A model generated the notes under the pieces. It searched no databases and had not been told where the DNA came from. It saw only the letters and a program-made list of their open reading frames with translations. Below are positions 1-10,681 of a DNA stretch of 64,000 nucleotides, piece by piece (the first letter of the stretch is position 1; every line of letters starts with the position of its first letter). A program made the position numbers and the translations under genes. Origin of the DNA: Pyropia haitanensis (taxonomy: Eukaryota > Rhodophyta > Bangiophyceae > Bangiales > Bangiaceae); contig SDUX01000007.1 of NCBI GenBank assembly GCA_008729055.1, forward strand, positions 5,625,009-5,689,008, read 5' to 3'.

Positions 1-2693
1 GTCGGCGGCGGCGGCGGTCGCGGCGGCCGAGTCGGTGGTGCCCGGCGGGGCGGGGCTCGGCCGCTCCTTCCGCATCTCGTTTGGCGGGGGGGGGCTCGTC
101 GCGTGGCCCGCGTGCGTGCGGCCACCGGGGGCAGACGCGGACGCGGATGCGGGCGGGGCGGCGGCCGCCCGCGGCGTCGGCACGGTGGTGTTGAGCCAGC
201 TGGACCCGGGCGGGGGGGGGGTGGGCCGCCTGGACGGGCCGTTTACCCGCCACTACCGTGCGTGGTTGCCGTCGGCGGTGGGGGCAGCGGCCGGCCGCGG
301 CGGCAGCGGTGGCAGCCCCGGCGACGGTGCGGACAACGCGATGGACGGGGATCAGGCGCCGGTGGCGGTGGCGGCCCCGCGCCGTCCGAGCCTCTACACC
401 GCCTTTGGTGACCCGTCGACGGTCGAGGCCGTCCTCCGCGGTCTGGTCCGCGACGCGGACGCGGGGCCCGACCGCCACGCCGCCCTCTTCTTCCGCCTCC
501 TCCACGCGCTCTATGGCGCCGAGGGCGAAGAGGACGGGCCAGGGGGGGCATCCACCGTCGGTGACAGTGACAGTGACGATGGCAATGACGCGGCCTCGTC
601 GGTTGATGCTGGCGGTGGTGCCGACGCAGCCAGCGACGGCGACGACGCGTCGGCGGGCGGGCGCAGCGCTGGGGGTGGTGACGACGCCGTCGCCACCGAT
701 GCCGACGACCTGCCTGGCGGCAATCTGCTCCAGCGCCTGTCGGGCTGGTACGTACGGCACGCAGCGACCTTTTACGACCCTTCGTCGGGCGTCGGTGGCG
801 GGGCAGCCGCTGACGGTGCCGATGAGGTCGACGACGGGGACGACGACCGCATGTCTGACGTTGGCGCCGCCGCGTCAGTGCCCGCGACTCGCGGCGGTCA
901 CGGCGGCGGCACGGTGGCGCGCCGCCCCCGCCTGCCATGTTCGCCGCCCGCCGCGCCCCCCTCCGCGTACGCCGCGTCACCCCTCTACCCCGTTCTCACC
1001 GCCCTCGCCGCGGGTCGCGTCGCCGCTGCCGCGGACGCGGCACTGGCCGCGGGTGCGCCTCGGCTGGCGCTCCTCGTTGCCCGTGCGACCGAGGCGCCCA
1101 AGCGGCGCCTCCGGGCCGACGTGCTCGCCCACCTGCGAACCCTCCGCGCGCTGCGGGAGCATGGGCGGACGGGCGGCGTGTGGGGGGGCGCTACCACGGC
1201 GGCGGCGGGCAGCGGCGGCGGCGGCAGCCGTGGGGGTGGCGCGGCGGCGGCGGCGGCGGGCCCCCCGCCAGAGGTGTCCCCCCCCGCGTGGGCGGCGGCC
1301 GAGCGGGACCTGCTCGTCGAGGCGGCCGTCCTGCGGCTGGTGGCGGGCGACACGGCGCCCGCGGCGGCCGTGCTGGGCGCCGCGGCGCCCGGCTGGTACA
1401 CCCGGTGGGGGCTCCAGCTGCTGTACGGCGCCGCTGCGGCGGGGTCAGCGTCGCTGCCAGGCGCGGTCGCCGCGGCTGTGGCGGCCTACCACGCGTACGA
1501 CGCGGGCGCGTGCCCGCCGCTGCCGCCGTACCAGGTGCTGAGCGGAGCAATGCCGCCAGTCGAGGGGGAGGCGCTCGGCGCCGACCACCTGCGCCTGATC
1601 CTGGGCACCGACGACGATGGCGCGGGTGGTGGCGGTGGGGATGGGGTGGGGATGGCGCTGGTGAGCGGCGCGGCCGCGCCGCTCGAGGACGATGCCGACG
1701 CGGACGCCGACGATGACGCCGACGCGGCCGCGTCGGCCGCGCTGGTGCAGGCGGCGCTTGGCGGCCCTGCCGGTGACGCCGCCGCCGACGCGGCGGCCGA
1801 CGCGGAGCCCGCCGACGCCGTGTGGCACCTGCTGCGGCTGTACGCGGCGCCCGCGGGCGCCTACACAGTCGCGCGGGGCCTGTACGCGCCCTCCGCCGGC
1901 GGGTGCAGCCGCCGCCCCGCCGACGCGGCCGCCGGCTGGGCCGCCCACGAGGTGCTCCGCGCGCTCCTCGGGGGCGGCGTCGGCGGCCTTCCGCGGGCCG
2001 CCGCGGCGGGCCTCGCCGACGCGACCGCCGCGCAGGCCGACGCGGCGGGCGCGCCCGTGTGGGGGGTGTACGTCCTCGCCGCGGCGGGGGTGGCTGCCGA
2101 CGGGCTCGCGGCGACCGTCGAGCGGCTGTGGCCGCGGCTCGTGGTGGACACGACGGTGCTGCGGTGTGGGCTGCTGGACGGGCTGCCGCCGGCGGGCAAG
2201 GGCGGCGGCGACGGAGATGACGCCGGCGACGGTGACGGCGACGATGGCGGCGCGCTGGTGGGGGCGGTGGACTGGGGGGGGGGCGCGGCCCCGTCGAGCG
2301 CCGCTGACGGCACCAGCAGCAGCGACGGCGGCGGGATGGGTGCGGGTGCGGGTGGCGGGCGAGCCGACGACCCGGCGACGGTGACCGCGTCGGTGGCGGC
2401 CTTCCTCACCCGCGCCCTCCGCTTACCGCCGTCCGTCGTCGCGACCGCCGCCGCGTCGTGGTCGCTCTATGGTGGCCGCCCGCTTGACGGCGCCCGCTGG
2501 CTGGTGGCCGCCGCCACGGCCGCGGCGGACGTGGCGGCCCACCGGCTGCTGGTGGACGAGCTCTTCCCAGCGCTCGTCGGGCTGGCCAGAGGGAGGGGGG
2601 CGCTGCCGCCGCCGCTGGCGGCCGTCGCGGACCTCCTCGCCACCCTGCGCGACCGCCTCGACGGCGCCGACGCGGGGGGCGCCGCCCCGCCGG

Positions 2694-2726
<33 letters not shown>

Positions 2727-3174
2727 CCGACCGCCGCGCGCTGGCGGCGGCGTGGCCGGGCGGCGGCGGCGTCGTGCTCGGCTACCTCCGCCTCGCCACG
2801 GCGGGCACGGTGCTGCTGCCGCCCGCCGCCGCGGCGGACCCCCCCCCCCCCAACGTGTCGGCCGACGCCGCGTCGACTGGCGCCGGCGCTGCCGCCGCCG
2901 CCGCCGCCGCCGTCGAGGTGGCCGTCGCGGCCCCCCCCCGCTCGGCCGCCGACTGGGCCGCCCGCGCCGACGCGCTGTCCCGCCTCGCCGACGGCGCCGC
3001 CGCCTACGCCGCCCGCGGGGCGGCGGTGGCGGCGGCGGCGGGCCTCGCGCCCGCCGGCGCCGCCGCCCGCCACGCGCTCGCCGCGGCGGCGGTGGCGGGC
3101 GCGGTCGTGTCGGCGCAGCGGGCGCTCGTGGCGCTCGCCGCCACGTCGCCGGCGGCCGGGGCGGGGGTGGACGC

Positions 3175-3219
<45 letters not shown>

Positions 3220-3583
3220 GGCGGCGGCGGCGGTGGACCGCCGCACCGTCGAGGCGGCGATGGGCGGCATCGCGCGGGACCTGGGCCGCCTGCCCGCGGC
3301 GGCGGCGCTAAAGGTGCGGCTGGCGCGGGAGTATGAGGAGCAGCGGGGGGGGGGGGGGCGGAGGCGCGCCGGTACGCGCTTGCGCTGCGGGGGGGAGGGG
3401 GGGGGGGGTAGGACTGACTGGTGGATGTGGGGGGGGGGGAGGACGGGCAGGGGGGAGGGGAGCAGACGCGGCGGGGGCACGCCACGGCGACGAGCCCGCT
3501 GGGCGGAGACGCCCCGTTGCGGTCACTGGTCTCGACGACCGCTGCTGTCCGCGACAGACACTGCGTCGGCCCGCCCGGTGTAA
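1..3583 (+). CDS. NUP96: Nup96 / Nup98-96 C-terminal part (5' partial)
   Basis: Structural nucleoporin of the Y (Nup84/Nup107-160) complex of the nuclear pore. The frame is open from the first base, so the gene starts outside the window. Near the start is GRSFRISFG, matching the GRSFRVGWG motif that opens Nup96, so any Nup98 half would lie upstream. Later segments follow the alpha-solenoid Nup96 domain in order: LYPVLTALAAGRVAAAADAA, GWYTRWGLQLLYG, VWHLLRLYA with HEVLRALL, and SLYGGRPLDGARWLVAAA. Poly-Asp, poly-Ala and Gly inserts make it long for the family. A (TCGGCG)n tract lies at about 3180-3217. Family identity rests on motif order. The end is uncertain: if the G run at 3346-3357 is one base short, the frame reads EARRYALALR and stops with TAG at 3409-3411 instead of 3583. 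Confidence 0.8.
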
Positions 3584-3749
3584 ACGCCCGTGGTGCGCGT
3601 GCCACGTGGCGGTGCACCCCCCCAAGAGCCCGCGCTGGGCGGCCGCCACCCGCGTCGCGCCACTTTCGTTGTGCCTCCCGCCCAGCTCTGCGTCCAGGCC
3701 CGCGCGGTGGGTGCCGCGGCGGGCCGCCCCGCCCCGCCGCGCTTACCAT

Positions 3750-3905
3750 CCTTGTCCCCGCCCGCCCCCCTCGCCTCCCCCCCTCCCCCCGTCCTTGTTC
3801 TTCTTTCCTGGGCCTCCTCCCTCCCCCCCCCTTCCCCTCTTCCTCACCCGTCCCCCCTTCCTCACCCCTCCCCCCTTCCTCACCCCTCCCCCCCCCCCCC
3901 CTCCC
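3750..3905 (+). promoter_or_regulatory. pyrimidine-rich leader with tandem CCCCTTCCTCAC units
   Basis: An almost uninterrupted C/T tract lies just upstream of the ATG at 3932. At about 3836-3890 it contains repeated CCCTTCCTCACCC-like units. Similar tracts precede several other starts in the window, so it is probably a 5' leader or core promoter. Confidence 0.45.
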
Positions 3906-3931
3906 GCGAGCGCCCATGCACGCCCCGGCGC

Positions 3932-4136
3932 ATGATCCGCTTCTCCGACGTTGCCGCCGCCGCCGCGGCGGGCGCCCTCGACGGCCCCGCGCTGGACCGC
4001 CTGCTACGGGCGCTCAGCCGCGCGTCGGCCCGCGGCGGCCGCACCCTCCGGCCGGCCATTGACGCGTCGCCGTCGCCGCCGCCGTCGCCGTCACCGCCGT
4101 CGCCGCCGCCGTCGCCGTCACCGCCGTCGCCGCCGC

Positions 4137-4177
<41 letters not shown>

Positions 4178-4518
4178 TCCGGCTCGTTGCCGTCGCCGTT
4201 GCTGCCGCCCCTGTCGCCGCCGTCCCCACCGCCACGGTCGCCGCTGGCGGCCGCCCCGCGCGGACCACCTCTGCGACGCCACCGTGCCGGCGGCGGCGAC
4301 GGTGGCGATGGGCCGCCCCGCCACCCACCCGCGGCGGCGGTGGCGTGTACCGGCGGCTCCTCCCCGCTTCCACTTGCACAGCGGCCGTCGGGTGGGGAGG
4401 CCGACCGGTCCGCCGCCGCCAGCGGCAGTGGCGGCGGCAGCGGCGGCGGCGGCGGTGACGGCCGCCCGCCAACGCGCGTCCCTCCCTCCTTTGGACGGCT
4501 GGCCCGCGGCGGCGGCGA

Positions 4519-4575
<57 letters not shown>

Positions 4576-5559
4576 TGCGCGCCGCGCTCCCCCCCCCCCC
4601 CCGCCGCCCACCCCGCCCCCGCTGCCGCTGTCTAGCACGCCTGCGGCGGTCGGGTGGCCGCCCGCGGGGGGCACCCCAGCGTGGTCGCTGCCGCCGCTGT
4701 CGCCGCCGCCCTGGGCCCGCCGCCCGCGGCCGGCGGCGAGCCCCGTGTCGCTTGGCGCCGAGGGCGGGGGGCCGGCAGCCGCCGTTGCCGCCGCTGCGCC
4801 GCCGCTGCGGACGCCGCCGCCACCGCCACCACCGCTGCCACCGCCGCCGCCGCCGCCGCCGCGCAAGCGCCGCCGGCGCACCGTCCACCCGGCAGCGTCG
4901 ACGCCAACGTCCGCGTCGGCGGGCGGCGCCCCCGTCGCTGCGACCGCCACCTCTGCCGCCGCCGCCATCGTCCCCGCCGCCGCCGTGGCCGTCGCCGACA
5001 CGGGGCCCGCCGCCGCCCCGGAACCGGCGGCCGCCGCGCCGCCGCCCGGCGCCGCCGCGGAGCGCACGGCCGATGGCTCGCCCGCAGACGGCAGGGGCGC
5101 GGCGGCCGGCGCGGTCGCGGCGGCTGCGGCGGCGGCGGGGGCGGGGACAATGGCGGCGGCGGCGGTGGCGGCGGCGGGTGGCGTGCCCCGACCGCCCCGT
5201 CGGCCACCAGACGCGGCGCGGCAGGGGCGGCGGCGGCGGCGGCAGTCGCGTGGCGGCGGCGGCGGGTCACCCGCACCGGGCCTCCCCGTTGGTGGCACAC
5301 CGCCGCGGCCGGCCACGGCGGCGGCCGGCCGCCGTCCCCCCCCGGCCTCTCCCGGCCACACTCCCCCGGCGGCGGCGGCGCGCCGTCGGTCAGCGTCGGC
5401 GACTCCACCCACAGCCACCCCTCCGCCCCCCCCCCCCCCTGCGCGGCAGCATCTCCGGCGGTGGACACCGCCGCCGCCCTCGCCGCCGCCATCCACCGGT
5501 CGACGGTGCGGGAGCTGGAGCGGCGCACCGGCCCCCCGTCCGTACGCTTTGGGGCGGTC

Positions 5560-5591
<32 letters not shown>

Positions 5592-5709
5592 GACCGCCAC
5601 CGCCACCGCTACCGCCGCCGCCGCGGCCACGCCCGCCACCGCCACCCGCGGCAGCCGCCGTCGCCGAGCCCGTGGCGGTGGTGGCGGCGGTGGTGGCGGC
5701 GGTGGTGGC

Positions 5710-5751
<42 letters not shown>

Positions 5752-6451
5752 ATCGGTGGCGGCGGCGGCGGCGTGGGCGGTGACGACCCCCCCCTAACCC
5801 CCCCCCCCCCCCCTCCGCGGGGGGCGGGCGGGTGGAGGAGGCGCTCCGCCGGTTTGGCGCGTGGGTGGCGCAGCCCGCAACGTACGCGCTGCCGGCGGGG
5901 GAGGAGGTGGCGCGGCGCCACGCGGGCGGTCGCGGCGGCGGCACCGCCCACTACTCGTCGGCGTTTTGGGCGGCGGCGGTGGCGGAGTTTTGCGCGGCGG
6001 GGGGGGGGGGGGGCGGGGGGGGGAGCCGGGGGGGGGGACCCCGAGCGGGGGGGGGACCCCCAGCTGAGGAGGCGGTTTTGGGGGGGGGGGACCCCAAGCG
6101 GGGGGGGGGGGGCCGTGGGGGTGCCCTGCCGTCCCGCGGCGTGCGGCGTGGCCGCCGCCGCCGCGGCGGCGCGGGCGGCCGCCGGCCGCGGCCAGGGACC
6201 GGCGTGGCGACCGTCCCTGTGCGCGCGGGCGCGGCGGCGGCGGCCGCCGCCGTCGCGGCAGCCCCCCCGCCGCGCTTCCCCGCGCCGCGCCGCTCCCCCG
6301 CCCGCCCGCTGCTCGCGGCGCGTGCGGAGCAGACGGTGCGCCGGCGGGGGGTGGCGCTCGGTGCGGGCAGACGCCGGGCGTCGCCGCCATCCACGCCCCT
6401 GCGGGGCCCGCCTGGCGCCCGGTCGGCCGTACCCCGCCATCCATGCGCTGA
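3932..6451 (+). CDS. Unrecognised low-complexity protein (Ser-Pro, poly-Ala, poly-Pro)
   Basis: The first good ATG after a pyrimidine leader opens MIRFSDVAAAAAAG and DRLLRALSRASARGGR. An (SPPPSPSP)n block (about 4068-4190), a poly-Ala tract (about 4515-4575) and a basic RKRRRRTVHP patch (about 4862) follow. The frame then has to move across C runs at about 5335-5343 and 5790-5815. Beyond these, protein-like segments reappear: HRSTVRELERRTGPPSVRFG, then EEALRRFGAWVAQPATYALP and YSSAFWAAAVAEFCAA. Several G runs at 6000-6113 obscure the C-terminus; a stop at 6449-6451 after VGRTPPSMR is my best guess. I recognise no family. The basic patch would suit a nuclear protein, but this is inference. Confidence 0.42.
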
Positions 6452-6650
6452 CGACACCACTACGGGGGCGGGGGGGGGGCGCCGAGGCTCGTGACGTTTT
6501 CCGGCGGTGCGCCCACGGTCATTGCCTGCCTTTGCCACCGGTCGCCGCGCTTCCTCTCGGCAGCCGCGCACCCCCTCCCGCCGCCCCTCCATCCACGCCC
6601 CAGTCCCCCCCCCCCCCCCCCCCCCCCACCCTCCCCCTCCCGCCATCCGT

Positions 6651-6968
6651 CTACAGCCGCTGCAGCTCCCGCTCCAGCGCGTCAATGTACGCGCGCTGGC
6701 TGGCGCGGCTCGCCGCCGCGCTCCGCTGGTTGCACAGCTGCCGCTTCTTCCGCACCGCCGTTGCGAGCGCGCGTGCCGCGGCGGTCCCCGGCGGCAGGCT
6801 CCGCGCCTCCTCCACCGCCGCCGCGGCGGCGGCCATCGACGCGCCGTTGGCCCGGTTCCACCGCGCTTTTTCCGCCTTCATCCGGTCGCCGAGGACGCGC
6901 CGCGCGCGCGCGAGGCCCGCCTCGCCGCGCGTGATGCGGCGGCTGCTGCTGCCGCCGCCGCCGCCGCC

Positions 6969-7019
<51 letters not shown>

Positions 7020-8238
7020 GCTGCCGCCGCCGCCGCCGCTGCCGCCGCCGGTGGCGCTGCCGCTGCCGGTGGCGCTGCCGCTGCCGGCGGCGGCGGCGCT
7101 GCTGCTGCCACTGCCGCTGGCGCTGCTGCTGCTGCCGCCGCGGTTGCGGTTGCGGTTGCGGTTGCGGTTGCGGTTGCGGGCGGGTCTGCCGCGGCTGTTG
7201 CCCGGCGGGACGCGGCCGCCGGCGGCGGCGGGGGGCGGCGCCAGCGCGCCCCTGCCGGCAGGCACGTCCTCCATCCGATCGTCTGCCGTCGCGTCGCCAT
7301 CGTCCCCCTCCTCCCTCGCCTCGTCCGCCTCGTCCGCCGCGGCGGTGTCCCCCTCCTCCTCCTCGTCCTCCCCCCTTGGGGGGGGGGGGGGGGGGGCAGC
7401 GCCAAGAAGGACCCGCCAAGTGGGGGTACCCCCCCCACCGACGGGAACGCCGCCAGCCCAGTGGGTGGCGGCCACTCCGCGGCGGCCCACGAGGCGTCCC
7501 GCCCGGCCAGACTCGGTGGGCCGGGCGCCACCACCGCGGCGGCGGCGGCGGCAGCGACTGCGGCAGCAGCAGCCGCAGCGGCAGCGCCAGAGCCAGCGCC
7601 TGCGCCAGTCTCGCCAGCGGTCGGGGTGGTCGGCTCACCCTCCCCCCCCCCCCCCCACCCCTCCCCCCCCCGACGGCGGCGCCAGCGGGCGGTGACCAGC
7701 ACAGCCCCATCCACGACGCGTGGAACTCCCCCCCCCCGCACGGCGGCAGCGTCGGTCGGCCCGGCGCGACGGCGGCGGCGGCGGTGGCGGCGAAGGCGGC
7801 GGCGGTGGCGGCGGCGGTCACGCTCGGCAGGGGCGTCAGGTCGGGGATGGGGGAGGGCGTCGTCAGCCAGCCGGCCGGGCCGGCCGCGTCGCCCCCCGCG
7901 ACGGGCCACGCGCCGTGCAGCGCGGCGGGCTGGGCGGTTGACGGGCCGCCGCCGCCGCCGCCGCTGCCGCTGCCGCCGTTGCTGCCGCCGCCGCTGGTAA
8001 CGTCAATGCGGAGCAGTGCCCTCGACGGGGGCGCCCCGTTACGGTCCATCGGCAGCTCCCCACGCCCCCCCCCCTCTCCCTGCAGGCGGTCATAGACAAA
8101 GCCGCCACGGAGGCCATCGGCTATCCCCGCGGGCGCCGCGGCGGGTGCCCCCGCCGCCGCCGCCACTCCCCCCGCCCGTCGGCCGTCGTTGGCCTGGTGG
8201 GGTAGCCCCGCGGCGGCGTTGTCCAACGAGTCGCCCAT
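6651..8238 (-). CDS. bZIP transcription factor with very short zipper
   Basis: Probable sequence-specific DNA-binding regulator. The C-terminus carries a canonical bZIP basic region: KKRQLCNQRSAAASR, then AYIDALERELQRL. It fits N-x7-R-x9-L exactly, but only two heptad leucines precede the TAG at 6651-6653. N-terminal to it are an acidic stretch (EDEEEEGD), (Asn-Arg)6 encoded by a GCGGTT hexamer repeat (about 7140-7178), and Gly/Ser tracts. The reading frame moves at C/G runs near 7650-7675 and 7375-7397, both in the sense of one missing base. The in-frame ATG at 8238 begins MGDSLDNAAAG. Coding-like sequence (LDILTAIGVL, and perhaps NAAAVTFPNPHPSAG near 8.4 kb) continues upstream, so the true start may be earlier. 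Confidence 0.6.
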
Positions 8239-8939
8239 CAGGACGCCGATGGCCGTGAGGATGTCGAGGGGGGGGGGGGGGTGCGCGTCAGGAGATGAGT
8301 GGCCGCCAGCGTGAGGGGGGGCGGGGGAGGGGGGAGGGGGGGGGGGGCGACCGGCAGAGGGGTGGGGGTTGGGGAAGGTGACGGCGGCGGCGTTGTGACG
8401 GCCGCGGTAGGGGGTAGTGGACGGATTGGTGGGCGACAGGGTCGACGCGATGGCCGGTGCGCGGCGAAGTGCAGACGTCGGAGGAAGACGCAGCGGATTG
8501 GGCGGACGGCTGGGGCGGCGCCGCGACTGGGCGGCTGCGTCTGGGACGGGCCGCGTCGGCGGTGGGGCGGGCAGCGTCGGGCAGCGTGGAGAGTCAGGCC
8601 GGCAGGCGCGAGCAGGCAGGCGCAGGTGGGGGTGGGCGGCCGGCGGGTGCGGTGCCCCGGCCAGCCACCGCAGAGACCCGCCACGGCGGCAGCTTGATGT
8701 ACGTCGCCGCGGCCCGCGGGCGCGGCGCGGCTCCCGCCGCGCGGGCGGCCGCCCGCGCCGGCCGCCCGCGGGACCCGATGGAGGCGGAGGTGACCCGCCG
8801 CGGTGACCGCGGCGGCGGTGGCGCCGCCCCGCCCGTGGGACTCCCCTCGCGGGCAAGGAGGGATCCCCCCCCCCCCCGCCGTCCCCCCCCCCCCGGCCCC
8901 GCCGCCGCCGCCCGCCCCCATTGGGGGTGACGTCACGCC

Positions 8940-9900
8940 GCCGCCGCTGCGCGCGGACCCCCGATGGGAGGGGGGCCGGCGCCACCGCCGGCCGCGGCCG
9001 ATGCGGACGCGGGGCGAGCGGTCTTGGCCGCCGGCCGCCGCCGCGGCCCGCCGGCGTGCGCTGTACTGTACCCTAGCTCCGCCCGCGGCCTTTGCCGCTA
9101 TCCCGCTGCTCGCTTCCGAGGGGGGGAGGGGAGCTGATCCCGGGAGGTGCGCCTGTTTTTTTGGCGGTCCAGCCGCGTGCCCCTGCCGACGGACCGTCGC
9201 GATCGGCCGCCGCCACGCCCGTTTTCTTGCTGCGTTGGTCGCGGGGCCCGTTCAGACCCCACCTCTTTTTTTTTTTTTTTTTTTGTAGCGCTGCTGGCGC
9301 GACGCCCGGGTGCTGCTGTAGGTGACGCCCCCCCACCGCGCAGACGGGTGGCGGGCGCCGCCCGCCGCCCGCTCCCGTCCCCTCTCCGCGACAACGTGAG
9401 CGCGAGTGTGGCCGCGCCGCTCTGGGCCGCGGGCCGGTGGTCTACGGCACGTGCCGTAGACCCAGCCCCTCTGGAGATGCGGCGGCGGCGTCGGATCAAT
9501 TTCAGCCGTCCGCCGCGCCCGCCGCCGCGCCGCCAGATCCGCGTCGGACGCGGGCGGGTCCGCCACACAACCGCCACCGCCACCGCCGCCACCCCCACCG
9601 CCACCGCCGCCACCCCTACCGCCGCCGCCGCCGCCCGCGCCCACCCCGACGCTCGCCGCCGCCGCCACCGCTGCGGTGGGCGTGCGGAGGGGCGGTACCC
9701 CCCGCCGTCACGCTGGTCCGACGCGGCGCTGCGCGCGGGCGGGCGCTTTTGCCGACGCGGCGGCGGCACGGGCGGGCGGGGGGTGGCCGGCGGCCGTCGC
9801 GCCGCGCCACGCGCCGCCGCTGGGGTCCGTCGCGCGTCACCCCCCTCGCCCACCCCCGGTTTCGCCTGCCGCCCCACGCGACGCAGTACGCGGCGCGCTT
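8940..9900. other. intergenic, G+C-rich, no supportable gene
   Basis: Several overlapping low-complexity frames are open on both strands, but none shows a family motif. The stretch holds an approximately 19-base T run (about 9266-9284) followed by TAG, a CACCGCCACCGCC microsatellite (about 9570-9625), and a perfect palindrome listed separately. Confidence 0.5.
9439..9462. promoter_or_regulatory. 24-bp perfect palindrome centred on CACGTG
   Basis: GGTCTACGGCAC is followed directly by its own reverse complement, placing a G-box core CACGTG at the centre. Such ACGT-core sites are typical targets of bZIP and bHLH factors. Its regulatory role is inference. Confidence 0.5.
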
Positions 9901-9904
9901 TCCT

Positions 9905-10416
9905 CAGAGCATTTCTATCGGTGCGCCAAAAAGCCATTTTTTCGCTCAAAGCATGCCTATCGGTGCGCCAAAAAGCTACATCTGTGCGCCAAAAAGCTAT
10001 TCTCTGAGCTATATTCTGCAGGTTGGCTCAGAGGGTAGCTTTATAGCTAAGCCAATCAGATGCGTGGATCGGGGACTCTCCCCGCCGCGAGCCCGTTCAT
10101 TCCACCTGGTGTTGGGTCGGCCGTTGGAATTGTTGCTCCACGGTGACCACGAAGACCGCGGATGGGGATCGGGGGAGGGGGGGGGTGGAGCGGGAATGAT
10201 GGTGCAGAAGACGGGTAGGGTGTGGCACAGCCCGGTCCGGGATGGGAGCAGCCTCTGGCGTGCAGCGGTGCTCGTCCAGTCTCCACCACACTTTGGACTG
10301 CAGAAGATCTTGTAGCGGAAAAGTAAAAAATAGCTCCACAGCGATAGACATGCGCTCTGCTGGAGCCAAGAAAAATAGCTTTTTGGATGTAGCTTTTTGG
10401 CTCACCGATAGACAAG
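9905..10416. repeat. inverted-repeat element with TATCGGTGCGCCAAAAAGC modules
   Basis: The module TATCGGTGCGCCAAAAAGC occurs at 9916-9934 (its last base differs in context) and 9958-9976. A shortened copy lies at 9983-9997. The right arm at about 10371-10416, read on the minus strand, gives the same order: CTATCGGTGAGCCAAAAAGC, TACATC, then CCAAAAAGCTATT. A second weaker inverted pair joins 9905-9920 to 10341-10360. The arrangement looks like subterminal and terminal repeats of a small DNA element. The base composition is much less G+C-rich than the flanks. Confidence 0.6.
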
Positions 10417-10424
10417 CTCTTAGG

Positions 10425-10500
10425 GTCAACAATGATGAGGTTTGTAAAGTAGTCAGCCACACATACCCATCGTGACACAGTGACTGGTCCGTCCAGTGCG
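10425..10500 (-). pseudogene. possible integrase-like remnant
   Basis: Reading down the minus strand from about 10500 gives DALDGPVTVSRWVCVADYFT and then NLIIVDP. This resembles the first catalytic block of Ty3-type integrases (D...W.LVVVDYFTK). A TAA lies seven codons upstream in frame and no zinc-binding or further integrase block is visible. If real it is a small broken fragment; chance similarity is possible. Confidence 0.22.
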
Positions 10501-10681
10501 TCTGTTTATTTCCGTGTAATGTCTCGGAAAGTTGCCGCTCTCAGTCCGTATCCACTCCATTTCAGAAGCTCGGTGCTGGCCGCAATGGGGCTCATCAAGT
10601 CTGGTGTGACACCAAAGTCTGCTCAACAAGCCCAACCACGCCATTGTGGACGCCCGAGAGACCGCCTGTTAGGGCTGTACT

